Shown here in pieces: positions 46,596 to 56,398 of a DNA stretch of 64,000 nucleotides (within the stretch, counting starts at the first letter, position 1; each line of letters opens with the position of its first letter). The translations under genes and the position numbers were made by a program. The notes beneath the pieces were generated by a model. That model saw only the letters and a list, made by a program, of their open reading frames with translations, did no database searches and was not told where the DNA came from. This stretch comes from Gilliamella sp. wkB7 (lineage in GTDB: Bacteria; Pseudomonadota; Gammaproteobacteria; Enterobacterales; Orbaceae): assembly GCF_001693435.1 (NCBI RefSeq), contig NZ_CM004509.1:2294001-2358000 (forward strand), in the 5' to 3' direction.

Positions 46596-47591
46596 TTATA
46601 CAAAACCAATTGCGTCATAAACCTTTTTCAAGGTTGGTTCGGCTTTTGAACGTGCTTTTTCTGCACCTTCTTGCATGATTGAATGTAAGTAACTTTCATC
46701 ATCACGATATTGGTGATATTTAGTTTGCAACGCTGTTAACATATCAATCACTTGAGTTGACACTTCAGTTTTAAGGTGTCCGTACATTTTGCCTTCAAAC
46801 TCTTTTTCAAGTTCAGCAATAGGTTTACCTGTAATACCTGTTAAGATATCAAGTAAGTTAGATACACCAGCTTTATTTTTTAAATCGTAACGTACGACTG
46901 GTGGTTCATCAGAATCGGTCATTGCTCGTTTGATTTTCTTCTCAACGTCTTTAGGATTTTCAAGTAATCCAATCACATTATTGCGGTTTTCATCTGATTT
47001 AGACATTTTTTTGGTTGGATCTTGTAATGACATGACCCGTGCACCAACTTTAGCAATAAAAGGCTCTGGCACAGTAAAGATATCGCCATAAAGCGCATTA
47101 AAACGCATAGCAATATCACGCGATAATTCAAGGTGTTGCTTTTGATCGTCACCAACAGGTACTAAATTGGCTTGGTATAATAAAATATCGGCAGCCATCA
47201 AAACTGGATAATCAAATAGACCCGCATTGATATTTTCGGCATGGCGAGCTGATTTGTCCTTAAACTGTGTCATTCGACTGAGTTCACCAAAATAGGTGTA
47301 ACAGTTTAATGCCCAACCTAGTTCAGCATGAGCGGGTACATGGGATTGTACAAAAATAGTGCTTTGCTTTGGATCGATGCCACATGCTAAATATAAAGCT
47401 AATGTATCAAGGGTTGCTTTGCGCAATTTTTGTGGGTCTTGACGTACAGTAATTGCGTGCTGATTGACGATACAATAAACGCAATCATATTCGTTTTGCA
47501 ACGCTACCCAGTTTTTTAAAGCCCCTAAATAGTTGCCAAGTGTTAGTTCGCCTGATGGCTGAGCGCCACTAAATACAATCGGTTTACTCAT
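46596..47591 (-). CDS. trpS: Tryptophanyl-tRNA synthetase
   Basis: 331-aa class I synthetase charging tRNA-Trp. The HIGH-type motif is [18 protein letters not shown] (about 8-25) and the KMSKS motif is KKMSKSDEN. Length equals the usual 334 or so. Last gene of the cluster aroK-damX-dam-rpe-gph-trpS in the enterobacterial order. Confidence 0.97.
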   Translation of the reverse strand: MSKPIVFSGAQPSGELTLGNYLGALKNWVALQNEYDCVYCIVNQHAITVRQDPQKLRKATLDTLALYLACGIDPKQSTIFVQSHVPAHAELGWALNCYTYFGELSRMTQFKDKSARHAENINAGLFDYPVLMAADILLYQANLVPVGDDQKQHLELSRDIAMRFNALYGDIFTVPEPFIAKVGARVMSLQDPTKKMSKSDENRNNVIGLLENPKDVEKKIKRAMTDSDEPPVVRYDLKNKAGVSNLLDILTGITGKPIAELEKEFEGKMYGHLKTEVSTQVIDMLTALQTKYHQYRDDESYLHSIMQEGAEKARSKAEPTLKKVYDAIGFV

Positions 47592-47629
47592 AATTTATTC
47601 CTAATCTAGTTATTCTTTATCTTTGCTTA

Positions 47630-48325
47630 TTATTTCTTAGCTTCAGCTTTAGGCTGAGGTAATAAGGTTAATATATCTTTAAAATCATCAAATAAAAAAT
47701 CGGGATTGCTCGTTGCAATCGAGATGCCATAGTTATACCCATAAGTTAGTGCAACCGTCGGGCATTTGGCATTTTGCGCGGCAGTAATATCGTTTTTAGA
47801 ATCGCCTACAAACAATAATTGATCGCTAAATAAACCAAAGGTTGCCATGACTTGGTATAACGGAGCTGGATGGGGTTTTAATTTAATAACATCACCACCA
47901 CCAAGCACTAGGGAAAAGTACTCATTTATGCCAAGCGATGATAATAGGGCAGGCAAAAATTGAGCGGGCTTATTGGTGACTAGTGCTAGTGGATATTGAT
48001 TCTCATGCAGCGTTTTTAAGGTTTCTTTGACATGCGGAAACAGCTTAGTTTCAGCGTCCATCACTTTGTCATAATGTTGATTAAATAGGGCCTTAGCTTG
48101 GGAAAGCTGTTCAGTTGATGGAACAACATTGATCGCTTTAAAAATGCGTTCTAACATCACATCAATGCCATTTCCAACAAAGTTTTTTACTTGTTCGTTT
48201 GTTATTGTGGGTAGTTTTAAATCTGCAAGCATGTTTTGTGCAGCAAGTGCAAGTCCTGGCACACTATCAACGAGTGTACCATCTAAATCAAAGGCGATTG
48301 CTTGAATATCTTGTAATTTATGCAT
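47630..48325 (-). CDS. gph: Phosphoglycolate phosphatase (HAD family)
   Basis: 231-aa HAD hydrolase removing phosphate from 2-phosphoglycolate, a DNA repair by-product. Motif [14 protein letters not shown] near residue 13; motif II ALVTNKP; motif [15 protein letters not shown]. Its start overlaps the end of rpe by 8 bp, the same rpe-gph coupling as in E. coli. Confidence 0.94.
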   Translation of the reverse strand: MHKLQDIQAIAFDLDGTLVDSVPGLALAAQNMLADLKLPTITNEQVKNFVGNGIDVMLERIFKAINVVPSTEQLSQAKALFNQHYDKVMDAETKLFPHVKETLKTLHENQYPLALVTNKPAQFLPALLSSLGINEYFSLVLGGGDVIKLKPHPAPLYQVMATFGLFSDQLLFVGDSKNDITAAQNAKCPTVALTYGYNYGISIATSNPDFLFDDFKDILTLLPQPKAEAKK

Positions 48326-48995
48326 GTGTTACTCCTGCTAACTGTTGGCGCATAGCGTCAATTACTGCTTTGTAATCTGGTTCACCAAAAATAGCTGAGC
48401 CCGCGACAAACATATCGGCACCCGCTTTGGCAATTTCGGCAATGTTGTCAACTTTTACGCCACCATCGACTTCTAAACGAATATCTCGTCCTGACTCAAT
48501 AATGCGTTTTCTGGTTTGTTGTAATTTTTTTAAAGTGGATGGAATGAAAGACTGTCCACCAAAACCAGGGTTAACGCTCATTAATAAAATAATGTCAATT
48601 TTATCAATAATATAATCTAAGTAATCTAAAGGGGTAGCTGGATTAAGCACAATACCAGCACTGCAACCATGATCTTTGATTAATTGTATTGAGCGATCCA
48701 AATGGATGGTCGCCTCGGGATGAATAGAAATATTAGTAGCACCCGCTTTAGCGAAAGAGGTAATTAATTCTTCAACCGGTGAAACCATTAAATGCACATC
48801 AATGGGTGCAGTGATCCCATAGTCACGTAACGCTTTGCAAAACATTGAACCCATAGTTAGATTGGGTACAAAATGATTATCCATTACATCAAAATGGATA
48901 ACATCAGCACCAGCATCAAGTACTTTTTGAGTATCTTCACCAAGACGAGCAAAATCAGCGGATAGTATGGATGGTGCTATAATAAATTCTTTCAT
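48318..48995 (-). CDS. rpe: Ribulose-phosphate 3-epimerase
   Basis: 225-aa TIM-barrel epimerase of the pentose phosphate pathway (ribulose 5-phosphate to xylulose 5-phosphate). [16 protein letters not shown] at the start, [11 protein letters not shown] and DVHLMV metal-site motifs, [11 protein letters not shown], and LEVDGGV with the second catalytic Asp. Sits between dam and gph. Confidence 0.97.
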   Translation of the reverse strand: MKEFIIAPSILSADFARLGEDTQKVLDAGADVIHFDVMDNHFVPNLTMGSMFCKALRDYGITAPIDVHLMVSPVEELITSFAKAGATNISIHPEATIHLDRSIQLIKDHGCSAGIVLNPATPLDYLDYIIDKIDIILLMSVNPGFGGQSFIPSTLKKLQQTRKRIIESGRDIRLEVDGGVKVDNIAEIAKAGADMFVAGSAIFGEPDYKAVIDAMRQQLAGVTHA

Positions 48996-49034
48996 AACCT
49001 ACCTCTAAATAATCAACTTTACATATGAGTCTAC

Positions 49035-49856
49035 TCATGACTTTTTATATAAAGCTAAAATTTCATCAATCTTTTTTCTACTTCCACCAGCACAACTGAT
49101 TGAACGACGCATTTCTGCTCGATAAAGATGACTCGCTTTATTATATAGCGTCATGGTGTAATCAGTATAATGGTTAGACACCAGTACGGGTATATTTTTT
49201 TTGTATGCCACTGTTTCCGCTAATTTTGACAAATTTTCGTGCTCTTCAAAGCCAAAAATATTGGAATAATAAGACGTAAATCCCCCTGATTTATTAGGTG
49301 GAATATAAGGTGGATCACAATATATCACCGAATTTTGTTCTGCCTTTTGCATCACTTCGTGATAGGGCGCACAAATAAACTCAGCTTTTTGAGCTTTTTC
49401 AGCAAAAAAGTAGAGTTCTTTTTCAGGAAAATAGACTGTTTTATATCGACCAAAAGGTACATTAAATTTTCCGTTAGTATTATAACGACATAAACCGTTA
49501 TAACCATGTCGATTAAAATAGACAAAGAGTAACGATCTTAAATACTGATCGTTGCTACCATTAAAAACATCTCGGAGTTGGTAAAATGCCTCAAATTGAT
49601 TATTTTGCTCATTAAATAATGGTCTAAGATCATTAATAAATTGATCAGGGTTTGTTTTTAGTAGTTTGAATAGTGCAATTAAATCATGATTGATATCAGC
49701 TAAAATATAACTTTTGTAATCGGTATTTAAAAAAACAGAACCTGCGCCAACAAAAGGTTCAATTAATTGCTCCCCTTCTGGTAGATATTGCTTAATTGTG
49801 TCTACAAGCGCATACTTTCCTCCGGCCCATTTTAAAAAGGCTCGTTGCTTCTTCAA
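49035..49856 (-). CDS. dam: DNA adenine methylase (GATC)
   Basis: 273-aa N6-adenine methyltransferase, D12 class alpha. SAM motif LKWAGGKYALVDTI near residue 8 and catalytic YCDPPYIPP near 180. The damX-dam-rpe-gph context identifies it as the housekeeping Dam used for mismatch repair and replication control rather than a restriction partner. Length is close to E. coli Dam (278). Confidence 0.95.
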   Translation of the reverse strand: MKKQRAFLKWAGGKYALVDTIKQYLPEGEQLIEPFVGAGSVFLNTDYKSYILADINHDLIALFKLLKTNPDQFINDLRPLFNEQNNQFEAFYQLRDVFNGSNDQYLRSLLFVYFNRHGYNGLCRYNTNGKFNVPFGRYKTVYFPEKELYFFAEKAQKAEFICAPYHEVMQKAEQNSVIYCDPPYIPPNKSGGFTSYYSNIFGFEEHENLSKLAETVAYKKNIPVLVSNHYTDYTMTLYNKASHLYRAEMRRSISCAGGSRKKIDEILALYKKS

Positions 49857-49908
49857 CGGTTGCTCCTATTTTTTCGTTGCTAGTAGGATAAATGGACGAT
49901 ATCCTTTA

Positions 49909-50676
49909 TTATTTTACTATTTTTTCTTTATTAACTACTGCTCCCGATTTAACCCATGGTTTATCTTTTTGGAGAGCAGCGGGTAGTGATTTGATCGCTT
50001 TATGAGCCTCATCAAGTGATGAATAATTACCTTTAACTAAAATAAACCATTTACCATTGCTGTATTGAGTCTCATAAATCTGGTAATCTGTTATTTTATT
50101 TTGTGTAACAAATTTTTTTAAGCCCTCAGCTGACCTAGATGCAGTAATTTGAATCACATAATGATCATCTCTTATCCTAACGTTTTTAGCTAAGCTATTG
50201 TTGTCATCGTTTAGATTAGCTATCTTTTTAGTTGGTTTTTTTTCGCCATTACGATTAGCATCTGACGCCACATTTGGATTATCAGTTGAACTTATACTAT
50301 TAATGTTTTTTTCAGATGGTTTTGGCATGTCAGGTTTAGATGGAGTTGAACTTTCTGAATTCGCTAAAGCATTATCAGGTGTCTTACCATTAACTGTAAC
50401 ATTGCTCTGTCCATTATGAATAGCATTAGTTGTATCCGTTTCATCTGTTGAAGCAACACCGTTAACCACAGGAGGCGTTAATGGCGTTGGTTCGCTTGTT
50501 CGTGAAGGTCGGAAAATAATCAAGCTAAGTAATAAAAAAATAATTAGGATTATTAAACCGCAAATAATAAGTTTTTTCTTTGGATAATTTTGAAGAAAAT
50601 CTGGCAATTTTAATGGGAGCGTTGAATCCTTGTTAGGTTGTTCTGATATATAACGATCGTCTTTATCTACACGCAT
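49909..50676 (-). CDS. damX: SPOR-domain cell-division protein (DamX-like)
   Basis: 255 aa. Short cytoplasmic N-terminus, one membrane helix (about 35-55, KLIICGLIILIIFLLLSLII), a low-complexity Ser/Pro/Asn-rich periplasmic linker (about 56-165), and a C-terminal SPOR domain (HYVIQITASRSAEGLKKFV to about 250) that binds denuded septal peptidoglycan. E. coli DamX is 428 aa; the cytoplasmic part and linker are much shorter here. Located between aroK and dam; the usual aroB is missing from the 67-bp gap to aroK. Confidence 0.85.
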   Translation of the reverse strand: MRVDKDDRYISEQPNKDSTLPLKLPDFLQNYPKKKLIICGLIILIIFLLLSLIIFRPSRTSEPTPLTPPVVNGVASTDETDTTNAIHNGQSNVTVNGKTPDNALANSESSTPSKPDMPKPSEKNINSISSTDNPNVASDANRNGEKKPTKKIANLNDDNNSLAKNVRIRDDHYVIQITASRSAEGLKKFVTQNKITDYQIYETQYSNGKWFILVKGNYSSLDEAHKAIKSLPAALQKDKPWVKSGAVVNKEKIVK

Positions 50677-50743
50677 ATTTACTCCTTAACCTATCAAAAG
50701 ATTTATAGCCTCACAAAGCACCATTATTTCTAAAATAAGCGAC

Positions 50744-51265
50744 TTAAATTTGCTCTATTTTCTCAATAATATAATTTGCAACACCTTTAGCACTTTGTTC
50801 ATCAGTTTTGATTGTAATATCCGCAATTTCTTCATAAAGAGGTTCACGCTCTCCAGCAAGTTCTTCATAAAGTTCTCTTGGAGTATTGCTACCTTGTAAA
50901 AGAGGGCGACGTTTATCTTTTTGGGTTCTAGCCATTTGTTTTTCAATGGTTGTTTCAAGATAAACAACAATGCCACGAGCCGATAGTCGATTACGAGTCT
51001 CTTTCGATAGCACTGAACCACCACCAGTAGCAAGTACTACACCTTGTTTTTCAGTCAATTCATTAATGACTTTTTCTTCTCTGGCTCGGAATCCGTCTTC
51101 ACCCTCTAAATCAAAAATCCATGCAATATCAGCGCCTGTACGTTTTTCAATCTCTTGGTCTGAATCAAAAAATTCCATGCCTAGCTGTTGTGCAATCTGT
51201 CGGCCAATTGTGCTTTTTCCTGCCCCCATTGGGCCAATTAGAAAGATATTTCGCTTTTCTGCCAT
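50744..51265 (-). CDS. aroK: Shikimate kinase I
   Basis: 173-aa kinase making shikimate 3-phosphate, the same length as E. coli AroK. P-loop [15 protein letters not shown] (11-25), [15 protein letters not shown] with substrate Asp, and [14 protein letters not shown] and DKRRPLL lid region. Dehydroquinate synthase (aroB) normally follows in the same transcript but is absent here, so it must be elsewhere or lost. Confidence 0.96.
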   Translation of the reverse strand: MAEKRNIFLIGPMGAGKSTIGRQIAQQLGMEFFDSDQEIEKRTGADIAWIFDLEGEDGFRAREEKVINELTEKQGVVLATGGGSVLSKETRNRLSARGIVVYLETTIEKQMARTQKDKRRPLLQGSNTPRELYEELAGEREPLYEEIADITIKTDEQSAKGVANYIIEKIEQI

Positions 51266-51451
51266 TGTAGTTTCATCATCTATTAATTTTGGTTAAAATA
51301 TACAACACAACATTAACGTTCAATGATTTATTTAATCATTTACATTGTTAACGGTGTAACTTTTCTTGGATCTCCGTCTAACGACAAAAATTTAGGTCGG
51401 TAATTATCTCAATAGATAGTACCTTTTTGCAATAAGTATTTATAATAGTTT

Positions 51452-52420
51452 TTAGCTTATTCCTGCTTGGTGCAAATCATGAATATTTAATGCGCCTACT
51501 AATTCACCAGCACTATTAACAACAGGTGCTGCGGTAATATTATGATCATTAAATAATTTTAGAGCTTCGACCGCTTTCCAACTCTCAGGTATTTGAAAGC
51601 CAGGGCTAGTCATAACAGTGCTAATGCTGTCTTTCAATGTACCATTTTTGAGCAATAATCGGCGTAAGTCTCCGTCGGTAAAAACACCAATTATTTTATT
51701 ATTATCCTGACAGATTGCAACTAAACCAACTCCAGTACGGCTTAATTCCAACATGGCGTCAAATACGGTAGCAGTATGTGGTACTTTTGGAATTAAATCA
51801 CCTTGTCGCATGACATCTTTAACATGGTTGAGTAATTTAGCCCCCAAACTACCCGCAGGATGAGAGCGAGCAAAATCTTCTTCTTTAAATCCACGAGCGC
51901 GCATCACGGCGATAGCAAGTGCATCACCCATTAGTAGTGTATTGGTTGAGCTTGAAGTCGGGGCAAGTCCCATTGGGCACGCTTCTTGTTCAATAGATAT
52001 ATCAAGCACAGCTTGTGCTGATTTAGCTAGCGGCGAATCCAATCTACCTGTAATTGCTATTACAGGAACGTTCATTGATGAAAGTATCGGTAGAATAAAA
52101 TTAAATTCCTTTGCTCGTCCAGAATATGAGATAAGAATGGCTACATCATTTTTAGTGACCATACCTAAATCCCCATGTAAGGCTTCAGATGGGTGCATAA
52201 AAAAAGCGGGGCTACCAGTACTGGCTAATGATGCTGCAATTTTTTTTCCAATATGCCCAGATTTTCCAATACCTGATACAACGACTTTACCTTTATTTGA
52301 TAAAATAAGCTGACAAGCTTCAACAAAATCTTTACCTAGTCTATCGGGTAATTTTTGGGCTTCTTGAAGTTCTAATTCAAGAAGTTCTCGACCATATTGT
52401 AATAATTTATTCATATTCAC
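51452..52420 (-). CDS. kdsD: D-arabinose 5-phosphate isomerase
   Basis: 322 aa; converts ribulose 5-phosphate to arabinose 5-phosphate, the first step of Kdo synthesis for lipopolysaccharide. N-terminal SIS domain (VVVSGIGKSGHIGKKIAASLASTGSPAFF; LISYSGRAKEF; SSSTNTLLMGDALA) and two C-terminal CBS units (DVMRQGD, then VMTSPGF). GutQ is a close paralog with the same activity; with no sorbitol genes nearby, KdsD is the better name. Single gene, not in the yrb/lpt cluster of E. coli. Confidence 0.92.
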   Translation of the reverse strand: MNMNKLLQYGRELLELELQEAQKLPDRLGKDFVEACQLILSNKGKVVVSGIGKSGHIGKKIAASLASTGSPAFFMHPSEALHGDLGMVTKNDVAILISYSGRAKEFNFILPILSSMNVPVIAITGRLDSPLAKSAQAVLDISIEQEACPMGLAPTSSSTNTLLMGDALAIAVMRARGFKEEDFARSHPAGSLGAKLLNHVKDVMRQGDLIPKVPHTATVFDAMLELSRTGVGLVAICQDNNKIIGVFTDGDLRRLLLKNGTLKDSISTVMTSPGFQIPESWKAVEALKLFNDHNITAAPVVNSAGELVGALNIHDLHQAGIS

Positions 52421-52552
52421 TAACCTAATGTAATTAACTATATGTAAATCATGATGCTATAATCGGTAAAAAAGAATAGCTGATTACAGTCAATCATATT
52501 GCTAACAGTGTATCAATTAACTATACAAGATTCAAAAAAAGAAAGTTTTTAT

Positions 52553-52592
52553 GTAAAAAAGTTTCAGGAGAAGATAACGTTTCAGTAAAAAA
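52553..52592 (+). repeat. Dispersed repeat copy 6
   Basis: GTAAAAAAGTTTCAGGAG, AAGATA, ACGTTTCAGTAAAAAA. It retains both direct GTTTCAG motifs. Its centre (GGAGAAGATA) links the copies at 36.4/41.0 kb (GGAGTCTATA) to those at 14.5/41.04 kb. Intergenic, 18 bp from the end of the LysE-type gene. Confidence 0.75.
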
Positions 52593-52609
52593 TTATTGAT
52601 GAATTTACC

Positions 52610-53233
52610 TTAAAATCCTAAAGCAACTTTTATCCCCAATGTTATTAAAATGATGCCTAATAATTTATCGATGATAATTTGTATTTTAAAATATCTTCGT
52701 TGCACAGCTTGTGTTTGAAATATATACACAACAAAAGGCCACCAAAAAACAGCTTCTATCCAAATAATAAATGCTACGAGTAATTTATCCATTATTGATG
52801 AATCGGCATTCAATACCTGAGTGAAAATTGCTAAGAAATATAATGTTGCTTTAGGATTAAGTAGGTTGCAAAACAGACCTTGCATAAAGGCTGTTTTAGC
52901 AGAAATACATTTATTGCTTGATTGCTGTGTAAGATAAGTTGTACCGGTGTTTTTTGCTAGTAATGCTTTTATTCCGAGCCATAACAAGTAGGCTGAACCT
53001 GCATAACGTAACCCATTATAAAGTATTGGTGTTGTTGCAATGAGTATGGCAATACCTGCAACACAATAACTCATATGAATTAGTATCGCCATAATTACGC
53101 CTACACAAGACATTAACGCGATTTTTCGGCTATAACTTAAACTGTTTTTTAAAATCAGAAAGAAATCTGGCCCAGGTGAAATCATTCCTAAAAAACTGAT
53201 AGTAGTGACTAAAATTAATGTATCAGCCGTCAT
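52610..53233 (-). CDS. LysE/RhtB-family amino acid exporter
   Basis: 207-aa membrane protein with about six helices. N-terminal FLGMISPGPDFFLILKNSLSYSRK and a conserved GLRYAGSAYLLWLGIKALLA helix 3 region are hallmarks of RhtB-type threonine/homoserine exporters; helix 4 follows with NPKATLYFLAIF. It exports an amino acid or metabolite by proton motive force. Starts 7 bp downstream of the phosphotransferase gene, possibly cotranscribed. Confidence 0.88.
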   Translation of the reverse strand: MTADTLILVTTISFLGMISPGPDFFLILKNSLSYSRKIALMSCVGVIMAILIHMSYCVAGIAILIATTPILYNGLRYAGSAYLLWLGIKALLAKNTGTTYLTQQSSNKCISAKTAFMQGLFCNLLNPKATLYFLAIFTQVLNADSSIMDKLLVAFIIWIEAVFWWPFVVYIFQTQAVQRRYFKIQIIIDKLLGIILITLGIKVALGF

Positions 53234-53240
53234 TTTGTAC

Positions 53241-54683
53241 CTATTTAAATAGTTGCGCAGAGTTATTTATTGTTGCAATTTTTGATTTATTTTGTTCAAT
53301 AAACTGTTTTTTATTGAAATTTGGCTCATTTAGGTAATCTGTTAAAAATTTAGCATTACTTTCAACTTGTGCACCATTTAAAATTAAACGCGGTAAATCA
53401 ATTTGGTAGATGACTTGATCGGGCGTTTTATGTAAATTTTCACTCTTAGCATTGGTCAGTAAGTAAAGTTTACGCTCTTTTTCTGATAGGCGATTAATTG
53501 TTGCTGTGCCTGCACCCATCATTAAATGGTCGGGGAAAATATAAAATACAGTATTATCTAATAATCCATTATCTTTTAAGTGTCGGATAAATTGTCCAAC
53601 ATTATAATCGAGTGAAGCTGCAACAAATGACATATTATCATTTTTAGGTGATATAACTGATTGCATACGCTCATCATTAAAACCATTCGGCGCATGAGTT
53701 GAAACTGTTGAAATAAATAACGCAAATGGTTTACCTGAGTTATTCATCTCGATAATTTGTTTTTGAGCTATATCTAAAATATCCTTGTCATACAATCCAA
53801 ATGGGGCATTAGGGTATTGACCAACATAATTTTCTTCCGAGACGATTTGCATACCAAATAAACCTGCCGTATGACCAATTCCAGCAAAATTAGGACCCGC
53901 CATTACATAACGTGTTTGGTAGCCAGCATGTCTTAGTACATCACCCAAGCTTACTAATTGTGTTTGATCTGCTTTCATTAATGGGGAAGTTGTATATCCT
54001 CCAATTAGAAATGGCATGCCTGTCATATAAGTATACATTGACGCAGTAGTCCAACTACTGCCCGCACTCATTGGCATATTAGCAAAGAAAGTATAATCTT
54101 GGCGTAATTGTTGTAAATTAGGGGTAATTTCCTCAAAATCTAAAAAGCCTTGTTCAAAGGATTCAAGAGACAATACGATAATATTTTTGCCCTTTTGACT
54201 CACAATCTGCTCTTTGGTTGGATAATCAACCATATTTAATGATTCTAACGCTTGTTTGAACGGTTCGTGAGGTGCACTTGTTACTTGATATATTTCATAT
54301 AAACGACTTAAAGGGCCGTTATGGTAACTTATTGAGATGATTGCAAGACTGGCAAATAATAAGCGGATAAATAACCGACATTTACGTTTGCATAGATTGG
54401 CTAATTTTGACAATAAAAATACCAATCCTAAAAAGACCGCAATAACTAATACTGCTTGCAGTTTAAAAATGAATAACCCTTCAATGATATCATTTACATT
54501 TAAATTCACATAAAACTGATAGTCAATAAAACCACCACTAAAGTAGACAGAGGTGAGTTCCATCACGATAAGAACGGTCATGAATGTGATGGTCACTAAT
54601 TGCCATTTTTTTTGTTCAAATAATGAAGCTGAAATGATAGTTAATACCAAAAAAGGCAAAATAACGAGCGTAGATAAGGGCAT
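53241..54683 (-). CDS. Membrane-anchored alkaline-phosphatase-fold phosphotransferase (LtaS/OpgB-like)
   Basis: 480 aa. About three to four N-terminal helices (to residue ~120) then an outward sulfatase/LTA-synthase domain: KNIIVLSLESFEQGF with metal Glu, AGSSWTTASMYTYMTGMPF with the nucleophilic Thr, and VFYIFPDHLMMGAG with metal Asp/His. Sequence after the nucleophile resembles OpgB, which moves phosphoglycerol from phosphatidylglycerol to periplasmic glucans; EptA-type phosphoethanolamine transfer is less likely. Acts on the periplasmic face. The partner glucan genes are not nearby. Confidence 0.83.
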   Translation of the reverse strand: MPLSTLVILPFLVLTIISASLFEQKKWQLVTITFMTVLIVMELTSVYFSGGFIDYQFYVNLNVNDIIEGLFIFKLQAVLVIAVFLGLVFLLSKLANLCKRKCRLFIRLLFASLAIISISYHNGPLSRLYEIYQVTSAPHEPFKQALESLNMVDYPTKEQIVSQKGKNIIVLSLESFEQGFLDFEEITPNLQQLRQDYTFFANMPMSAGSSWTTASMYTYMTGMPFLIGGYTTSPLMKADQTQLVSLGDVLRHAGYQTRYVMAGPNFAGIGHTAGLFGMQIVSEENYVGQYPNAPFGLYDKDILDIAQKQIIEMNNSGKPFALFISTVSTHAPNGFNDERMQSVISPKNDNMSFVAASLDYNVGQFIRHLKDNGLLDNTVFYIFPDHLMMGAGTATINRLSEKERKLYLLTNAKSENLHKTPDQVIYQIDLPRLILNGAQVESNAKFLTDYLNEPNFNKKQFIEQNKSKIATINNSAQLFK

Positions 54684-54939
54684 AAAACGTGTTACTCAAT
54701 AATCGATTTTGGCAACAGTATATACATAATATTAATAAATAAAAAAGTGCTATTGTAATTTTGTGATAATCAAAATAATTAAAATTGATTTCTCATGTTA
54801 CTTTTATGATTATTTAATCATTTATTTCTATATAATCTACAGGCAAAATTGATTTATATTAATTAAATAATTGGCAATTAACTTTTTCAGTTTTAATCTT
54901 AACTTCATCAAGTAAAAAGGAATAATTAAAGGTGATGAT

Positions 54940-55278
54940 ATGAAAAAATTAACTATCTTTGTATTGTTTATGTTTAGTCCGTTACTCGCTTTTGCTAAAG
55001 GACCCGATTGCTATACTTGGCCTATGAATATGACCGAAGTCTGGCTAAAAAACTCGAATATTGTGGATATTTTAGATTTAGATGAATCGAAAACTCAAAT
55101 TACGCAATTAGCATCACAAGAGATAGAAAAAGGTTTATATAATCAAATTTATCATTTTGTTTTCTACGATAAAAAAGGGAATAGTTACGAAGTTATTACT
55201 CAAAATGATGCTTCGGACAAAGAATGCTCAATAAGTGGAGTCAATAAATACCTAGTATCACAAAGTAAAGTACATTAA
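54940..55278 (+). CDS. Exported small protein, three-gene paralog array, member 1
   Basis: 112 aa. Signal peptide MKKLTIFVLFMFSPLLAFA then KGPDCYTWPMNMTEVWL. The family pattern shared by the three genes: PxC near the mature N-terminus, WL/M helix, LDESKTQITQLAS, LYNQIYHFVFYDKKG, YEVITQ, and a second Cys (KEC). Two cysteines can form one disulfide in the periplasm. I do not recognise the family. Size, export and tandem duplication are reminiscent of periplasmic immunity proteins, but no toxin gene is adjacent. Confidence 0.75.
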   Translation: MKKLTIFVLFMFSPLLAFAKGPDCYTWPMNMTEVWLKNSNIVDILDLDESKTQITQLASQEIEKGLYNQIYHFVFYDKKGNSYEVITQNDASDKECSISGVNKYLVSQSKVH

Positions 55279-55358
55279 TGGCGAATATGACATTATATAA
55301 GCAAATTCAATATTTTTAACGCTTGTTATAAAGTAACAAAAAAATTTAAGGAAATAAT

Positions 55359-55703
55359 ATGAAGAAACTTTCTATTCTAATGCTATTGGTATCACTTCCA
55401 TTGATGTCCCTTGCTCAAGAACCTGATTGCAAAGCTTGGTCTTTAGATAAAGCCAAGGAGTGGTTAAAAAGTAATAATATTGTCGATAGTCAAAATTTAA
55501 GTGAATCAAAAATGAGAATCACACTTTTAGCGACTGAACAAAAAAGTAAAAACCTTTATACACAAGTTTATCATTTTATTTTTTATGATAATCAAAATAA
55601 AGCTTATAACGTGATCACAAAAAGTAATGCCTCTAAAACAAAATGTTTTGATGACGTAGATAGTTATTTTATTTCAAAACGCCAGATCGAATGGTTACGC
55701 TAA
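55359..55703 (+). CDS. Exported small protein, three-gene paralog array, member 2
   Basis: 114 aa, signal peptide MKKLSILMLLVSLPLMSLAQ. The mature part EPDCKAWSLDKAKEWLKSNN, then LSESKMRITLLAT, LYTQVYHFIFYDNQNKAYNVITK and TKCFDDVDSYFIS follows member 1 closely with the same two cysteines. Separate RBS (TAAGGAAA). The 80-bp gaps between members and equal orientation suggest one transcript. Confidence 0.75.
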   Translation: MKKLSILMLLVSLPLMSLAQEPDCKAWSLDKAKEWLKSNNIVDSQNLSESKMRITLLATEQKSKNLYTQVYHFIFYDNQNKAYNVITKSNASKTKCFDDVDSYFISKRQIEWLR

Positions 55704-55796
55704 TCAATTAAATTAAAAAAAGATTTAATCCATTAATGTTCAATTTTACTTGTCAATGAACTAGGTAAAAATAAAATTAGAAAATAAGGTTATAAA

Positions 55797-56171
55797 ATGA
55801 AAAAATTTTTTCTTATTGTAGGAGTAATGTTGTGGTCAGCACACTCCTTTGCTAAAGCACCCGTTTGTTCTATTTCACCGATGAATGACGCCGCGAAATG
55901 GATGCAGAATGAGGGCATCATTGCTAGGGAGGATTTAGATTCTTCAAAAACTAAAATAAATTTATTGGCATCAGAAAAAAAGATAAATACCGATAAAACG
56001 ATTAAAAAGAAGTTTATCTATACAAATATCTATAAATTCGTTTTTTATGATGATGATGGCAAAAGCTATCAAGTTATCACTAAAACTAATTCATTTAAAT
56101 TACCTAAAAATGAAATTGATTGTCCGTATGATTTTAGTGAAATTTATTTTGTCTCAAAAGATAATTTATAA
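55797..56171 (+). CDS. Exported small protein, three-gene paralog array, member 3
   Basis: 124 aa, signal peptide MKKFFLIVGVMLWSAHSFAK. Mature APVCSISPMNDAAKWMQNEG, LDSSKTKINLLASEKK, IYTNIYKFVFYDDDGKSYQVITK and DCPYDFSEIYFVS. It carries a basic insertion of about 11 residues (INTDKTIKKKF) between the LAS and IY segments that the other two lack. The most diverged member. A 227-bp AT-rich gap follows before glyA. Confidence 0.75.
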   Translation: MKKFFLIVGVMLWSAHSFAKAPVCSISPMNDAAKWMQNEGIIAREDLDSSKTKINLLASEKKINTDKTIKKKFIYTNIYKFVFYDDDGKSYQVITKTNSFKLPKNEIDCPYDFSEIYFVSKDNL

Positions 56172-56398
56172 TTCTTGTGAGACAATAAAATTGTAACTCT
56201 TAGTAGTTTTCAAAAATTAGGGTAATAATAAAAACTGTCTTATTTAATTACCGTTTTAATATAAATTTTTTTTATAATTAAAAAAAAAGATTGAAATAAT
56301 ATGCTGATTAAGTGAGGATAATTGCAAATGATGTTTTTTTAAACCAATTTAGTGCAATTATACCTAATGGTTAATGCAATTAATAACTAGGAGTCAAT

